Below, one piece after another: positions 42,843 through 54,791 of a stretch of 64,000 nucleotides of DNA (position 1 is its first letter; each line of letters starts with the position of its first letter). Location: contig JAJTUP010000027.1 of the NCBI GenBank assembly GCA_021399435.1, forward strand, positions 186,001-250,000. Direction: 5' to 3'. This DNA is from Diaporthe sp. PMI_573. Lineage: Eukaryota; Ascomycota; Sordariomycetes; Diaporthales; Diaporthaceae. The notes below the pieces were generated by a model that worked only from the letters and a program-made list of their open reading frames with translations, did no database searches and had not been told where the DNA came from. The translations under genes were made by a program, and so were the position numbers.

Positions 42843-44990
42843 TCAACCCTCAAACACCCCATGCTGGAGCTCAACTCCCATGTCCTTAGCCATCACTGCC
42901 ATCCTTGCCTCGACTTCGTCTTCCATGCCGCCACCAATGCCCAACCATTGGCGTATCTTGAAGAAGTAGAACAGGACATCCGAACCCCAGAGCACTGCCT
43001 TGAAGAGCAAGTGTCGCCACCGGTACCTGAGCCGTTCCGGCCAGGGTAGGTTCGGGTCCATGAAGAGGCTCCTGGACGCCCACTCCCCCATCATCTTGAC
43101 CCTGTTGACGGGGGATCCCATGTATTGGTTGTTGCCCTGCACGATCCGCATATTCCGGCCGATAAAGATGAGCTCCTTGGGCCACTTGTCCTCGTCAGCA
43201 AGGATATCCCGGATGCCCTGCTTCATCCGCCGCTGCATCGCGTAGCTCCTCTCGCTGGGGGTCATGCCCTCCATCATGAGCCCGCGCTTGAACTCCTGGT
43301 CGCCGCCCTCGTACGGCCGCATCAGCGTCGCGGACGCAAAGATGTCTGCGGCCTTGATGCCCCACTCCTCTGTTACCTCCTTGATCTTGTCGTTGTCGAA
43401 GGTCATGAGCGACTTCCAGAACGTCCCGTACTCGCGCCTGAACTTGGGGCTCATGTACACGTACAGCCCGTGGTCGATGAGCACCAGCTCCGCGCGCCCG
43501 TTGGGGAGCCGCCGGATGAAGATGTTGCCGGGGTGAGGGTCGCAGTGCACGACCCCCCACTTGAATATCTGTGCGCTGAAGAGGTCGACCATCGTGGTCA
43601 TCACCTCCTTGGCCGACAGCCCAAGCCCGCCCCTGCCGCGGGGGCCTTTCCACTCGTTGCGCTCTGGCTTGAGTTGTGCGCCGCTGGCGCCGGGGCTCTG
43701 CCGCAGCTCCCGCCGGATCCGCGCCATGTCGGGCGCGTCAAGCTGCTTGCCGTGGACGCCGGGGGACCCTGCGCCGTAGCCGCCGAGCCACGGCCTCGTC
43801 ATGGTCGCCTTGTCCCACAGGCGGATGCCCTCGATCCACTCGGTGGTCAGAACGCGCTTGGAGGAGAGCTCGGGGTAGACGATGGGCACGTAGACGCGGC
43901 CCTTCAGGGACGGCTCATCGTTGATGAGCTTGCGCATTGTCTCGGAATTCTTGGCCTCGTTGACGAAGTCCGTCTCCAGCTCAAGCCGTTCCGTGATGAA
44001 TGGGACCAGGCTGTACAGGGGCAGGTCAAACCACCTGCTGTAGACCCATGTCACAACCCTTTGCAGCCTTCGGTCAGCATGCCGAAAAGAGCGGGGAAGA
44101 GACGTCGCCCTCGCACGTAGTATCCAGACTTACTTGAAAGCCCACAGGTCCCAGCCAATCTGCTTCGCAATCTCGGGCTTCTGTATCTTCAGCGCAACCT
44201 CCCGGCCGTCCGGAAGCCTCGCCCAGTGCACCTGCGCAACACTAGCTGACGCCCTAGCCGTCCTCTCGATGACGCCCCTTGCCTCCTCGCCGGCGAAGCT
44301 GACCCCAAATACCTCCTGCACGCTCCGGCCCCCAAAGTCCTCCCGTATGACCTTCTCGACCTCGTCCCAGCTGTTCTGCGGCGCGTCGTCGAACATGCGC
44401 GAGAACATCTTCTGGAACTCGGGAGGCATGATTGCGCTCTGCATGGCGATGGCCTGGCCGATCTTGAGGTAGAGCCCGCCGTTATGGCGCAGCAGGTCGA
44501 ACATGCGCTCGGCGGAGCGCCTGTGCAGCTCGGGGATGCCGCCGTCGCTGCCGATAAACGGCAGTGGCCTGGCTCGAAAATTGATCTTGTAATCCAGGGC
44601 GACCAGCACGCCCGTGCCGAAGGTACGCAGGCTACGGCCGAGCCCGGACGCGTAGACCTGGCTGTCCACCACGTAAACCACGCCGCCGGCCGCGGCGAGG
44701 ACGAGCAGGCGCCGGAGCCATGTGCGCGAGCGGGTGAAGGATCGCGCCGCGCGCGGTGCGCCGAGCGAGGATGGCGCCGGAGGGCCGTAGAGGGGCTGGA
44801 AGGGCGCCGAGGTCTGGAGGGAGCGGCGGCGCGGGAGGAGAGGCCTGGTGTTGGAGAGCGGTCGGGGCGGTCGGGCAGCCCACTCGATGGGGCCCCGGCT
44901 TGCGACTGGCCCGCTGGTCGCGTGGGACGCCGGCCGCGGACACGACAGCCTCGGTAGCCGGCGAAGGCGTGCTATGCTCTGTCGCAACAT
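42843..44990 (-). CDS. ABC1/ADCK (UbiB) family mitochondrial kinase-like protein
   Basis: Atypical kinase-fold protein of 690 residues. Two exons: 44134-44990 and 42843-44058, with a 74-bp intron (donor GTAAGT, branch CTGAC). The N-terminus is rich in Arg, Ser and Pro (MLRQSIARLRRLPRLSCPRP), a typical mitochondrial presequence, followed by a hydrophobic segment (LLVLAAAGGVVYVVD, about 95-109). Family hallmarks: KIGQ (176-179), the Ala-rich loop RASASVAQVH, the lysine in VALKIQ (268), an acidic ELETDF motif, the catalytic segment VVHCDPHPGNIF and metal-binding LIDHGLY. The AIAMQSAIMPPEFQKMF context fits the MCP2/ADCK1-like subgroup of the inner membrane, which influences lipid homeostasis, rather than COQ8; that subgroup choice is inference. 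It marks the return to ordinary gene content after the island. Confidence 0.88.
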
Positions 44991-47159
44991 AGCTGCCGGC
45001 TGGGATCTGTCGGTTCAGCGTGGCAGGGCGAAGGCGAGCATGCTGGGGCACTGGGCCGGAGTGATGACAGGTCGTTCTTTGTCGGGTCTGGAAGGATCTC
45101 AGGGATTTCGGGGAATCGATGACGAAAGTCGGCCTTTGGGGGAAACCCGCCTTGTCGCCGACGCCTTGGCGCCTTTTTGGCAACCGTTCCGGCCGGGACA
45201 AGCCGAGGCCCAGGCGGGCGCATTCATGCCATCCCGTGGTCTATTCAGTCCAGCCTCTGCCGCAATGCCCGTTCTGCTCGTTTCGATTGACAGTTGGACC
45301 TCACGGGCCGGCTGTGACGGACACTGAAGGCCTACCTCTCTCAGCCACGTCCAGCTCCGAGCTGCTTCCGCTGCCTGACATATTTTTAGTGTAGGTGCTG
45401 ATGCCAGAGACAGATGAGGCACACTAGGGTCTGGCATTCCTAATTGAAAGCTTAAATCTTCTGAGCAGTGACAAGCGAAACATTGGTCTGCGACAGCTAG
45501 AGTGAGCTCCCGCACGTGGCCGTCGTCGACCCGGGCTTGCTGCCACCTCTCGCATGACAGACCTTCACGTATCTTTTCTTGTCTCCGTCCTCAGACTCGC
45601 CGCGCAAAAAGAACAGACGCGGCGCTAATTGGACAAGGCCCTGTGATGGATGCTTCCGCAGCTACGACATTCTGAGACACAGCATCAACCCCGGGAGGGA
45701 GGTGGTCGAGTTTGCTGGGCTCCGGCAGTCCGGTTATGACGCAGCTCACAGCCACACGGAAGACGTGGTCAGGCTGAAACCCCGTTTCCTTGTCCATCTG
45801 GGGGTTGGTGATGAGAGCGTTGCGGCCAACGTGTCAGGGCCCGTTGCCCCCCCCCCCTTTCCTTCCCCAGATAACCGGTTCGTTCTCTATTTTTACTTTG
45901 ATATGGCAGTGTTTAAGACATCATGATCCACGGGCGTTACCCAACGATATTTCAGGACCAAGGATCAGCCTCAAGGATTTAACGGCGAGCATGCGGCAGG
46001 GTGCACGAGAGACGCTTGCAGGCTCCCCAAAGGTTCGTCTAGGTCCACGCTCAAACTAGAGCAAAAGGGCAACTGACTTGACGAGCGTCCTTCCCACGAC
46101 CACAGTCGTGACAAAAGATCAATCTGCCCTCGGCGTTAGTTCCCGGGCGGCAAGGACAGACAGCACATGTAGCAGAGATGAGGCGGGCGCATCTTGGGGT
46201 TCATGCCGCGTCAGATCTAGCGTAGAGTTTCTGTTTCTGGGCTGGCCGGCTGGCTGTAACGGTGTGGGCGTCACATGGGGGGTGTCATAATATCGGGCCG
46301 CCGCAGATGAGCCTCTCGTCAGTTTGCAGCCCTGAAGTTATCGTGATGGGCTTCAGGAAAGAAGGGGCCAAGGAACAATTGATGGAGACACAGCCTGAGG
46401 CCACAACCAGACAGTGGGCTTAGGACAGCAACGCAATCTCTGAGGCGATTTCCGAGATCGCGGTAACGGAGAATCCTTGCTCTGGCTATTGTGATCGTTC
46501 ACACGGGCGATCTCTCATGACTTGGACGCTAGCATCTCGAATCCTCGCGAGAGCCAACTGTTGGAAAAGGAAAAGGAAAAAAAAACCCGGCCCCCCCGGG
46601 GGGACCAGCAACATTGGGACCCAAAAAAAAGGCCCTTGTGGTTGAATACACAGTAGGGAGGGCCACGGCCAAGACCAAGAGCGCACGGGAGATTGACAAG
46701 CCTTACCCAAAGAGGCGGCTCGCGATGTTGCGTCGCCATGGGAAGATCCAGAATCTTATGGCTCAGGAGCTAACAAAATCCTCGGTCCTTTGGGAGACGC
46801 CAACGTCGAGCGGGCTGGCGGGCGGCGATAAGGGACGGGGATCCTGAATGCGACACCCATTTATCCAGAACCGCAAGATTTGTGCAATTTCCTCTGCTTG
46901 ATCGGCAGGAGAGTCGGGGCCAGGGGTTTTCTCTAAAATTGGGCGAGAATTTGCAGGCGCTGTTTTGGGCAGGGCAATGGCAGTCGAGCATGAATTCCCG
47001 GTCGGAGGTCCCCTGGCAGAGGGAGAATATGACGCGCAGATAGCCGGAGAGTCACGCTGCAGTACGCAATGGTACCGGTGGGTTTGTTTGGGATTGATGG
47101 CGACTGTGAGAGAGAAGGCCCCTAACGTCCCGATAGTTGCATTCACTTCTCCCGTGCGC

Positions 47160-47180
47160 CTTCTCTCTCTCTCTCTCTCC
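47160..47180. repeat. (CT)n microsatellite
   Basis: A run of about nine CT units (CTTCTCTCTCTCTCTCTCTC). Confidence 0.85.
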
Positions 47181-48408
47181 CCGGGTGGCCGAGGTGCTTC
47201 TCGAAGACGCCTAGACGCGTACAGCCACGCCAGACAGGCTGACACGCAACGGGTGGGAGGGGGGGCTACTGGGTTGATAGGATACGGCTGGCAGGTCTGT
47301 GGCAGAGCTGCAGAAGGGCACGAGGGAAGAGTGGGAAGCGAACCAACACGATGCAGGCCAGGTCAAGGTCAGGTTGGGTTGGGTTTGGGTCGAGTCGAGG
47401 CTAGTGGGATCGGACAGGATCGCAATCTCTGCCAGCGGGAGGTGAGGAGCGGTTGAAATAACCTTGGAGTATCGTGGCAACCTTCTTTTGCCCCATGCTC
47501 CTAGGTAATTGGCGGGATTGGTGATAGTATCTCGGAGGTTGCACGGCGCGGGATCCGGACTGGGGCATAGCCTCCTCGCTCCCCACCCACAAGGCCAGAG
47601 GGATCTTGCAGGTCCGTGACCTGTCTGTGTGTCTGCCTGTTTGCTTGTTCAAGATGACGGATCGGCTTGGTAGGCTCTGGGCACGATGCTCTGTGATGAG
47701 TTGCTTCTTGTCATTGACCACAGACCCGACAGACTGGGAGAGGGCAGCAAAAAAGAAAAGAGAGCCATGTGCCCGCCGGCGTTGTTAATGCGTCCATTCT
47801 CACTAATGCTGCACAGAGTGACGTGACCTGCAGGCGCAGCAGCAGACTCGTGATAGACTCGGCCGCTGTTGCTTGGTCAGCCAATGTGTGGTACAGTGTC
47901 ACCAAAGTGTGAGCTGTCGACGGCAACATCGTTCGCAGCAAGCAACAGGTCCGAGTGTTGTGCCCATGCCAGCCATGCCCGATTGCCTCTCGGTCAAGAG
48001 TATGACAAACCACCGCGTGGACATGAGGACATGAATCTGGAATCTTATTTCTGTTTCCTGCGGCACAAGGGCGTGTTGCTGGGTACGTACTACGCACTGC
48101 GCTCAGGGTACTTGTGGTACTGCCCCGGGTACTTGTGTAGCGCCTCAAGTCTCAAGTATCACTCCCTGCTAAATTTACCGCGCGCGGTACGACACTGGGA
48201 CAATCCAGACAATCTGGGCCCCAACCAGGGTCCTGACCCACTTGGCCCCACTGGGGGTGAGTTCCCGCATTGAGCCTGGTAGCACTCCGGGCTCCCACTA
48301 TTCCCTGTTGCACTCGCCCGGTCTCCTGAGCGTCGGTGCGTTTCTCCTCCTGCTACCGCTACCCGTCCCTCTCAACCTTGCGCCATCTGTGACACTCTCC
48401 CGGATCTC

Positions 48409-48428
48409 TCCCTCCCTCCCTCCCTCCC
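48409..48428. repeat. (CTCC)n run in the palI upstream region
   Basis: Direct copies of CCCT (TCCCTCCCTCCCTCCCTCCC) within a pyrimidine-rich block about 550 bp upstream of the palI ATG. Confidence 0.9.
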
Positions 48429-48977
48429 ACGACCACGACCCGGACGAGAGGTCGCCATCAATCCCGCCGCTCCCAATCCCTTCGTCACCCGTGCGAAGAG
48501 CGACCCCGACGCCCCTTGCCAACACGTCGTTCCCAGGAGGCTGGATCACGGGAATTCGGCAAGACAGTGCGGCATCGCGAGGGGAGGCGACGCGAAACCG
48601 AAACACAGCCCCCCTCTGACTTCCGACCCTCGCTCGCTCTCCATCTCTGTCGCCTTCTCTACACAGCATTCAATTCATCACAGCGAAGCCACGGTCTCGC
48701 TGGGCCACAAGTCGTTGGAAGGCCGGCAGAAGCAGTCTCTTGTCAAATTATTCGACAAGGAAACGCTCTCCATGTTATCGCCACGCGCTGCCCTCACCAC
48801 CGCCCCGATTCCACTCCACGTTACAGCCCAGAGCACCGACCGCTTGCAATAGAACCTCGCCCCGATTCTGGATTCACTGGCGTCTACTCTTCTTGCCGCG
48901 TCTTGACGGCGCTGGCCCGGGCCTCCGGTTCTCCCACATCCACTTGAGCCTCGAGCCGACGGCCAACATCTGCCACG

Positions 48978-51207
48978 ATGCTGCGGCCGGCAACACCCTT
49001 ATCGATCCTGCTCCTCTTGGCTTTTGGCCTGCTCTTGATCTCGGTCCTGTCAACCCCGATCATACAGCAGATACCACTTGGCGAGTTTGGTGGCATCAGT
49101 TTCGGCGTTTTCGGCTGGTGTAGAGGTACCACATGCAGTCCCATCGAGATAGGCTACGACACTTGTAAGTCACAGGCCGGCCTTAAACCAAGAGTCCCCT
49201 CGCCCCACAGCGCTTGTCTCCGAACACTGACCTGTTCCGCAGCTGCAATCAACCAGAATGGCAACGAAGGGGATTTCGACCTGCCCAGCTCGACGAGGTC
49301 GACACTGTCGGCTATCCTCATCGTGCATCCAGTCGCTGCTTTGATCACTCTCGTCATGTCCGTTCTCGCCCTGGTATCTCACCTTCACTCCCCCTCCCAC
49401 TCTTCTAGGTATCTGCTTCTAGTATTCATCCTCAGTATCATCGACTTGATTGTCTGTCTGCTTTCCTTCCTTATCGATGTATTACTCTTTGTTCCGCATA
49501 TGGCCTTTGGTTCATACCTTGTTCTTGCAGCAACCATCCTGGTGGCGTTGAGCACTTTGGTATCATGTGCCATGCGGAGGACAATTGTCAACAGGAAGGC
49601 GAGGAAGAAGAGGATCGACGAGAACGCGGAGATGAGTGGGGAGAACTTTTATAACCGGCAGGCCAAGGAGGCACCAATCCCGAGTAGCGCCCAACCAACC
49701 ATGCCCGTTGTCAGCGGAGCAAACGGCGCTGCCAACGACAAGCTGCCCGCCTTCGCATCATTCGAAAAGAAGGACGACCGCATCAGCGATGAGCGTATTC
49801 CGTTGACAGCGCGCAGCCCTTCCGATAGGTCACCGAACAATGTGCCCATGGAATTGAATAACGCGGAAACCATGTATAACGGCCCTATCGGCCCTGGCCC
49901 CCGCCGAGCCCCGTCGAGGGATCAGTTCGGTAACCCTATCAACCCACCTCCTGACGCTTATGGCATGCGAAGACCATCTACGGAAACCCAACGATCTCGA
50001 GGGCGTGGTGGCATGCCCCCCGGTGGTTACCGCGGCCGCGGCGGGTATGGCCCTCCAAGAGGCGGGTATGGTCCTGGCCCAGGGAGGGGAGGATACGGCC
50101 CACCAGGTGGCCGAGGGGGCTACGGGCCGCCTCCAAACAGAGGGGGTTATGGGCCACCACCACGTGGTTATGGCGGGCCTATGATGCGAGGAGGCCGCCC
50201 GCCACCACCTCCACCAAGCTACGACTCTGGGCCATACGATCGCAGGGGCTCACCCGCTGCGGACTACGGTGGCCCTTACGGCGCCCGCCAGCAGTCTCCA
50301 GGTCCTCCATCAGCGCCTGGCTACCAGATGAACAGCTTGAACCCATCTATGCCCAGCGTGTCGACTGGAAACAGTTACGAAGCGTACACCCCCGGCAGAG
50401 AAAGCGACCTCCCAAGGGCAGAGTCGCCACCACCGCTGCCTGGGGCCGAGAACGATATCTCTAGGCGGGCCTCGCCGATGCGTGCGCCTGGTAGTCCCTC
50501 ACATGACCAGCAGGGCTTTGGTCTCAGTGGCAGTGACGCCGACATTGCAGGAATGGTGGGATTGCAGCAAGGACGAGACACAGCACGCCGCCACGATACG
50601 GTCATGAGCGAGACCAGCAGATATAGTCAGCCAGACGAGTAAGTGATCTCAATGTGGCGTGTAGTGGTGCAATGCATAATGCTGACAACTGTGAAGCCAA
50701 TACGTCCCGGTTCGTACTGGGTGGAACCAGAACAGCGCTCAACATCAGTCAGCAGTGCCGTCTCCACTGCGGCCCCCAGCTACCAATCCGAGACAAAACA
50801 CCGGAAGTCCTCGTCCGGCTCCGCAAGAGACATCTTATGTCGAAGACATAGATCCTCGTTTTGCCGAGCCTCCAATGGTGGCCACTCCCGCTCAAAGACC
50901 GACACCTCCGGCTCTCGAGACTGACAACTCTTATGACAGCATTCCTGAAGGAGCTCGCAGCCCTGCCGAGTCTGAACGGTCAACGTTCACCTCGATATCG
51001 CAGCGAGGTATCAATCCCAACTGGCCTGGGAACAACCCACCGCCAGCAATGATGGGTGGCTTCGGTGCAATGCCACCTCGGAGACCAGTCCAGCCGCCGC
51101 GTGATGTCCTGTTAGACGGAAATCCCGACTTCATGTTACCCGGCGCGGCTAGCCGTGGAGGACGTGGGCCTGGTCGCGGGGGTGGCGCCTACCCTGGAGG
51201 CTTGTGA
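48978..51207 (+). CDS. palI: pH-response regulator PalI/RIM9
   Basis: Membrane protein of the ambient-pH Pal/Rim pathway; PalI/Rim9 assists the sensor PalH/Rim21 at the plasma membrane, upstream of PacC processing. Three exons: 48978-49164, 49243-50638 and 50697-51207; 697 residues. The second intron (58 bp, GTAAGT, branch CTGAC) must be removed, as the unspliced frame ends at 50642; splicing yields QPDDQYVPVRTGWNQN. Hallmarks: MLRPATPLSILLLLAFGLLL (TM1), the extracellular loop with FGVFGWCRGTTCSPIEIGYD, then membrane segments LSAILIVHPVAALITLVMSV, YLLLVFILSIIDLIVCLLSF and YLVLAATILVALSTLVSCAM. The conserved juxtamembrane RKARKKRIDENAEMSGENFY follows. The long tail is disordered with an RGG/GYGPP-rich part (about 50000-50215). 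It ends with YVEDIDPRFAEP, SPAESERSTFTSISQRG and a second Gly/Arg-rich end. Confidence 0.92.
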
Positions 51208-53201
51208 TCAACGTCGTATCAAGCACGACAACGACCCTTCGATTCACTCATACACTTCTCCCCAACATCTTTCTACCTTGACCATAGACCTCGGTTGCTT
51301 GGCTCATTTTCATGGCATTGGCATCTCAGGAACCTTGCCTCGCCATATAGCTTGGTTGGAGTTCACTGTCCACTTCGGTCTTAATCAGCTCCTAGCCAGG
51401 GCCATATATATATACCCATTCGGCTCGTCCGGCGATCTTGTTCCGCGTCTTGAAGCTTCAGGGTCTCAGTCCTGTCAGGGTCGGGCTGGAGCAAGGTCAA
51501 GCTGGGCGGCATTTTGCGGATTATGACAGGCGTTTCTCAATTTCCCCTTTTCACTTGAATTTATCCACGTTGGCGTTTAAAGGGATGATGCATCAGACCC
51601 CCACGACAAGGGGGCACACTTTCGACCAAAACTTCAACCTGAATACCGACTTCCCGGCACCACCTTTGCATATTCGCTGGCACCGGCTTTGGATCTCGAC
51701 ATAGCTCGTCTCCCTTTTTCACACGATGCTGGATAGCTGGGACGGTTCCATGTTTTCCCTAGACCTCTCCGCGGCTTAAACTTGACATGGTTTCTCTTTT
51801 GTTCTTTTTGTCTTCTCTTCATCCTGGGAGGCATGTTAGCCTCAACGATTCCCATACCAAGATGAAAGAGCAGGAACTAGGTGGAGGCGGATTAGACAAT
51901 GAAGCTAATCGCTTCCCTCAACAATGTGTGGAGAGTGAATGGCATCGGCCTGTGGTGGAATATCTCGCACGAGCAGGGGAGATGGTTGTGGTACGGGGTT
52001 GGACAGGTTCAATGGAGATGCGGTGCTTGCTCAGGAACTCCTGGAGAGGTCTTTGGCTGCCGAGCCTGAGGTCCCGACGAGCAACAGGCAGGATAGACAG
52101 GCTTGAGAAAAACGAAACCAAGTTTAGTAATTTGTTGAGGGCCCAAGTCATGATGATGGCCGATGCTTACGCAGGAGTTATTATGGTAGAATGAATATTG
52201 GGAGCATTGTATGATGTGACTTGGTGGCCTAGAAACGGGCCTGCCCCCGTGCGCGGGAAATCACCCGACACACCTGTACGTGGATATGAACGTACTACTT
52301 TAAGTCATCACCGAGAGGCGTGTGCTATGTCCTGCTTCAATCCGTCCGTCTGTGTGCTTCGACACAGATTACTGGATTACCCCTTCAGCCTTGCCAAGTC
52401 TGTGATGCTCATTGAGAGAGTGACGTCCTTCCGAGAGGTGCATGACTGTCCTAAATTAACGCCCAAATCGAAGTGTGCCATTTGAGTAGCCGGGAATCAT
52501 CTCTCACCGTATGGGGAGTTGGGTTTTATAGCCGCATTCACTCCTACAGTTGGACAGAAATGTATGTGTTTACTCATGTGGATTGTAGCACAAGTTACCT
52601 GATGGAGATATCGATTCCTCCACACTAATATTGGAGCGTGCCGCGGGCGATCCATGGAAGCAATATCTACACAGATACAACAGAATCCCGAGAAGTTGCT
52701 CGCGGTCAATGTTGGGGATGGCTGTTCATGCGGAAACACAGTCTCAGATTTTATCTGGGTATTGATTGCTGTAAGCTGTCTGTTTCCTATTTGCTCTTCC
52801 TGTATTCCTCAACTCTGCTTTTGTGAACCGTATTGAATGCTCACCTATTCCAAATGGGAGGGTGTGAAGAATCTCGGGCGAGATGGAGCAGCAAAGCTCT
52901 GACCAGCCCTTTACCAGCTCTTCTTGTGCCGGAGCCCCTCAAGCCCTGTATCTTGATGGCTCAACGAAGGGTTGAAACGCCCAAGAAAATCATCCCTATC
53001 AGTCTGTCCTTGTTCCAAAAGTGTCTGTCCCTTCGCTACCTCATGACCAACAGATCTTTCTGTTGTCCATTGAACATCGAGCAATTTCTTCTTCTCAACT
53101 ATCCTCCTGTGGCGTCCCTAATCAACTCCTTGACATATTGTCAATTTGAGTCCACCAGGCCCGTCAATGCTGGGGGCAGCAGATATGCCCTTACTGCGGG
53201 C
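51208..53201. other. Intergenic between convergent genes
   Basis: 3' regions of palI (+) and of the disordered-protein gene (-), with about 2 kb of spacer. A 236-residue plus-strand frame (52833-53543) largely overlaps the opposite gene and lacks motifs. No gene supported. Confidence 0.5.
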
Positions 53202-54791
53202 TTAGATCTTCTTGTGCTCCATCTTTTCGAAGCCGGTTGGAATTTCCATGAGCTGACCATCGGCCCAGTAGTTGAGCAGAGTCGAGAAGGCCATGTTGAG
53301 AAGCGGGGTGGCTGCCTCATGGGTTGGCAACATATTCGCAACTTCCACGTGAATGTCATCCCTTGGTTGTCCAAGCGTGGAAGAGTTGATCAAGACGTCA
53401 ATTTCTGCATTGCGGGCTGCGGTACGCTCGCGCTTGGTGTTGATGCCGAGCTCAAGGTCTCGAATCTTTCCCTGCGCCTCTGCGATTCTCATGTCCAGAG
53501 TCTTTGTCAAACCCTGATAGGTACTGTAAAAGGCGGCTTTTGAGCGAGCGTCCCTCAAACGAAGCTCATCTGGAGTGGGAGGAAAGCGGCCCTCTGGGCG
53601 TCCGGCGCTGTTTGAAAGCAATGGAACGGTTGGTGGACCAAGATCTGGAGGATATCCATCGGGAAAGTATCCTCTGACTGCCTCGGCAGAGAGCGTATCG
53701 TGCGTGCGTCGACGTGATTGAGTGGAATCATACCGGATGACCATGTTGGTAGTAGGCTTGACAGCCGGCATACAGGTCTCGAAGTAGTCCTTGGCAGGCA
53801 GGGGAGCCTGACGTGGCGACTGAGGTCGAGACGGCAGTGTGGATGTCTCCGGCTTTCCCATGTTCATGTTCATCGAGGAAAAGCCATTGTTGAGGAGCTT
53901 CTCGTCGGTTGCGGAGGAGGAAGGCTTCTGAGCGCCCGACTGCAAAGCTCGGAACGTAGCCTCTAAAGTGGAAGGCTTGTACTGTCTCTGACCTGGTGGG
54001 CCAGCGGTCAAGGGCTGGGGCGCTCCGGGGCCACTGGAGAGGACATTGGATCTGGTAGCGTTACTCGAATGGTCATGCTTGGAGATCCAGCCAGAAGTAG
54101 CAGGACCGTCTCGGTCTAGACTGGCAGAATCTGATCTGGCACCGGGTCCCACGCGTCTCTGAGTACCCTGCTGAGAGAAATTGGGGGTCGAAGACCGATC
54201 GGTCTCGGCGGCTGTCTTGAAGGTCTCTCGTGCGCGATCGAGAGCCTTCTGGGCCAGCTTCTGGGATGGGTTTGGGTAGGAGGCCAGGTTGGTGATTGTT
54301 CTGACAGGCAGGTTATTCATTCTGGTCAGCTCCTCCTCGTCCTTCTCATCATCTGTGAGACGCATGTCGTCGAGACAGCGGCCGTTGGTGTTGAGGCTGT
54401 TTGTGTTGCCTTGCGATGGCCCACTGTTGAGCGACAGGGTGGAAGAAGACTCGGAAAGGGTTTGTCCCGAGGCCGATGGGCCCATGAGAGGCTCAATGGC
54501 ACGATCACTGTTCTGCTGCAGGGGAGTGTAGTGTTTCAGGCTCGAAGCCGTGGTGGGAGGAGAGCGGTGTGGGTTGTAAGGGAAGCTGGCCAGGACAGAC
54601 TTGTTCAAGAGGGCCAGTTCCGCCTGAGAAGGGGGAGCCCACCTCGAAGCACGACCTCTCCGGGAGGGCGGTTGAAGGGGAGGAGCCGTCGGATTGTAGA
54701 CGGTACCAGCAGTAGTGTAGACTGTTTGCTGTGCGGCTTTTCCCTCGGGAGGGATGGTCGTAGTGCTGGAGGTAGACATGGGCGTTGTCAT
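53202..54791 (-). CDS. Conserved-type fungal protein, mostly disordered, C-terminal coiled coil
   Basis: A 529-residue single-exon frame of unknown function. The first 350 residues are Ser/Thr/Pro/Asn-rich and probably disordered. They include a basic patch with Trp (PPSRRGRASRWAPPSQAE), an acidic stretch (LTDDEKDEEELTRMNNL) and a short helix (SQKLAQKALDRARETFK). From about 400 the sequence becomes more conserved-looking: FPPTPDELRLRDARSKAAFY, LTKTLDMRIAEAQGKIRDLE (coiled coil), then LNMAFSTLLNYWADGQLMEI at the end. Start at ATG 54789-54791, the first in frame; an intron may exist in the 5' untranslated region. I know related fungal proteins only as hypothetical. Even codon composition across the frame and a structured C-terminus support its being real. 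Confidence 0.75.
   Translation of the reverse strand: MTTPMSTSSTTTIPPEGKAAQQTVYTTAGTVYNPTAPPLQPPSRRGRASRWAPPSQAELALLNKSVLASFPYNPHRSPPTTASSLKHYTPLQQNSDRAIEPLMGPSASGQTLSESSSTLSLNSGPSQGNTNSLNTNGRCLDDMRLTDDEKDEEELTRMNNLPVRTITNLASYPNPSQKLAQKALDRARETFKTAAETDRSSTPNFSQQGTQRRVGPGARSDSASLDRDGPATSGWISKHDHSSNATRSNVLSSGPGAPQPLTAGPPGQRQYKPSTLEATFRALQSGAQKPSSSATDEKLLNNGFSSMNMNMGKPETSTLPSRPQSPRQAPLPAKDYFETCMPAVKPTTNMVIRYDSTQSRRRTHDTLSAEAVRGYFPDGYPPDLGPPTVPLLSNSAGRPEGRFPPTPDELRLRDARSKAAFYSTYQGLTKTLDMRIAEAQGKIRDLELGINTKRERTAARNAEIDVLINSSTLGQPRDDIHVEVANMLPTHEAATPLLNMAFSTLLNYWADGQLMEIPTGFEKMEHKKI

Larger units (their letters stand above)
44991..48977. other. Long intergenic region before palI
   Basis: Nearly 4 kb between the divergent ABC1-family and palI genes without a supported gene. 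Frames of up to 163 residues exist but are short, low-complexity and contradicted on the other strand. It contains a CT microsatellite (about 47160-47180), a (CTCC)n run (48409-48428) and CT-rich blocks close to the palI start, typical of fungal promoters. A (C)9 run lies at 45848-45856. A small missed gene cannot be excluded. Confidence 0.45.

Noticed and set aside
43125..44120. 331-codon plus-strand open frame
   Set aside because: Antisense to the ABC1-family gene, whose motifs are unmistakable; no motif on the plus strand.
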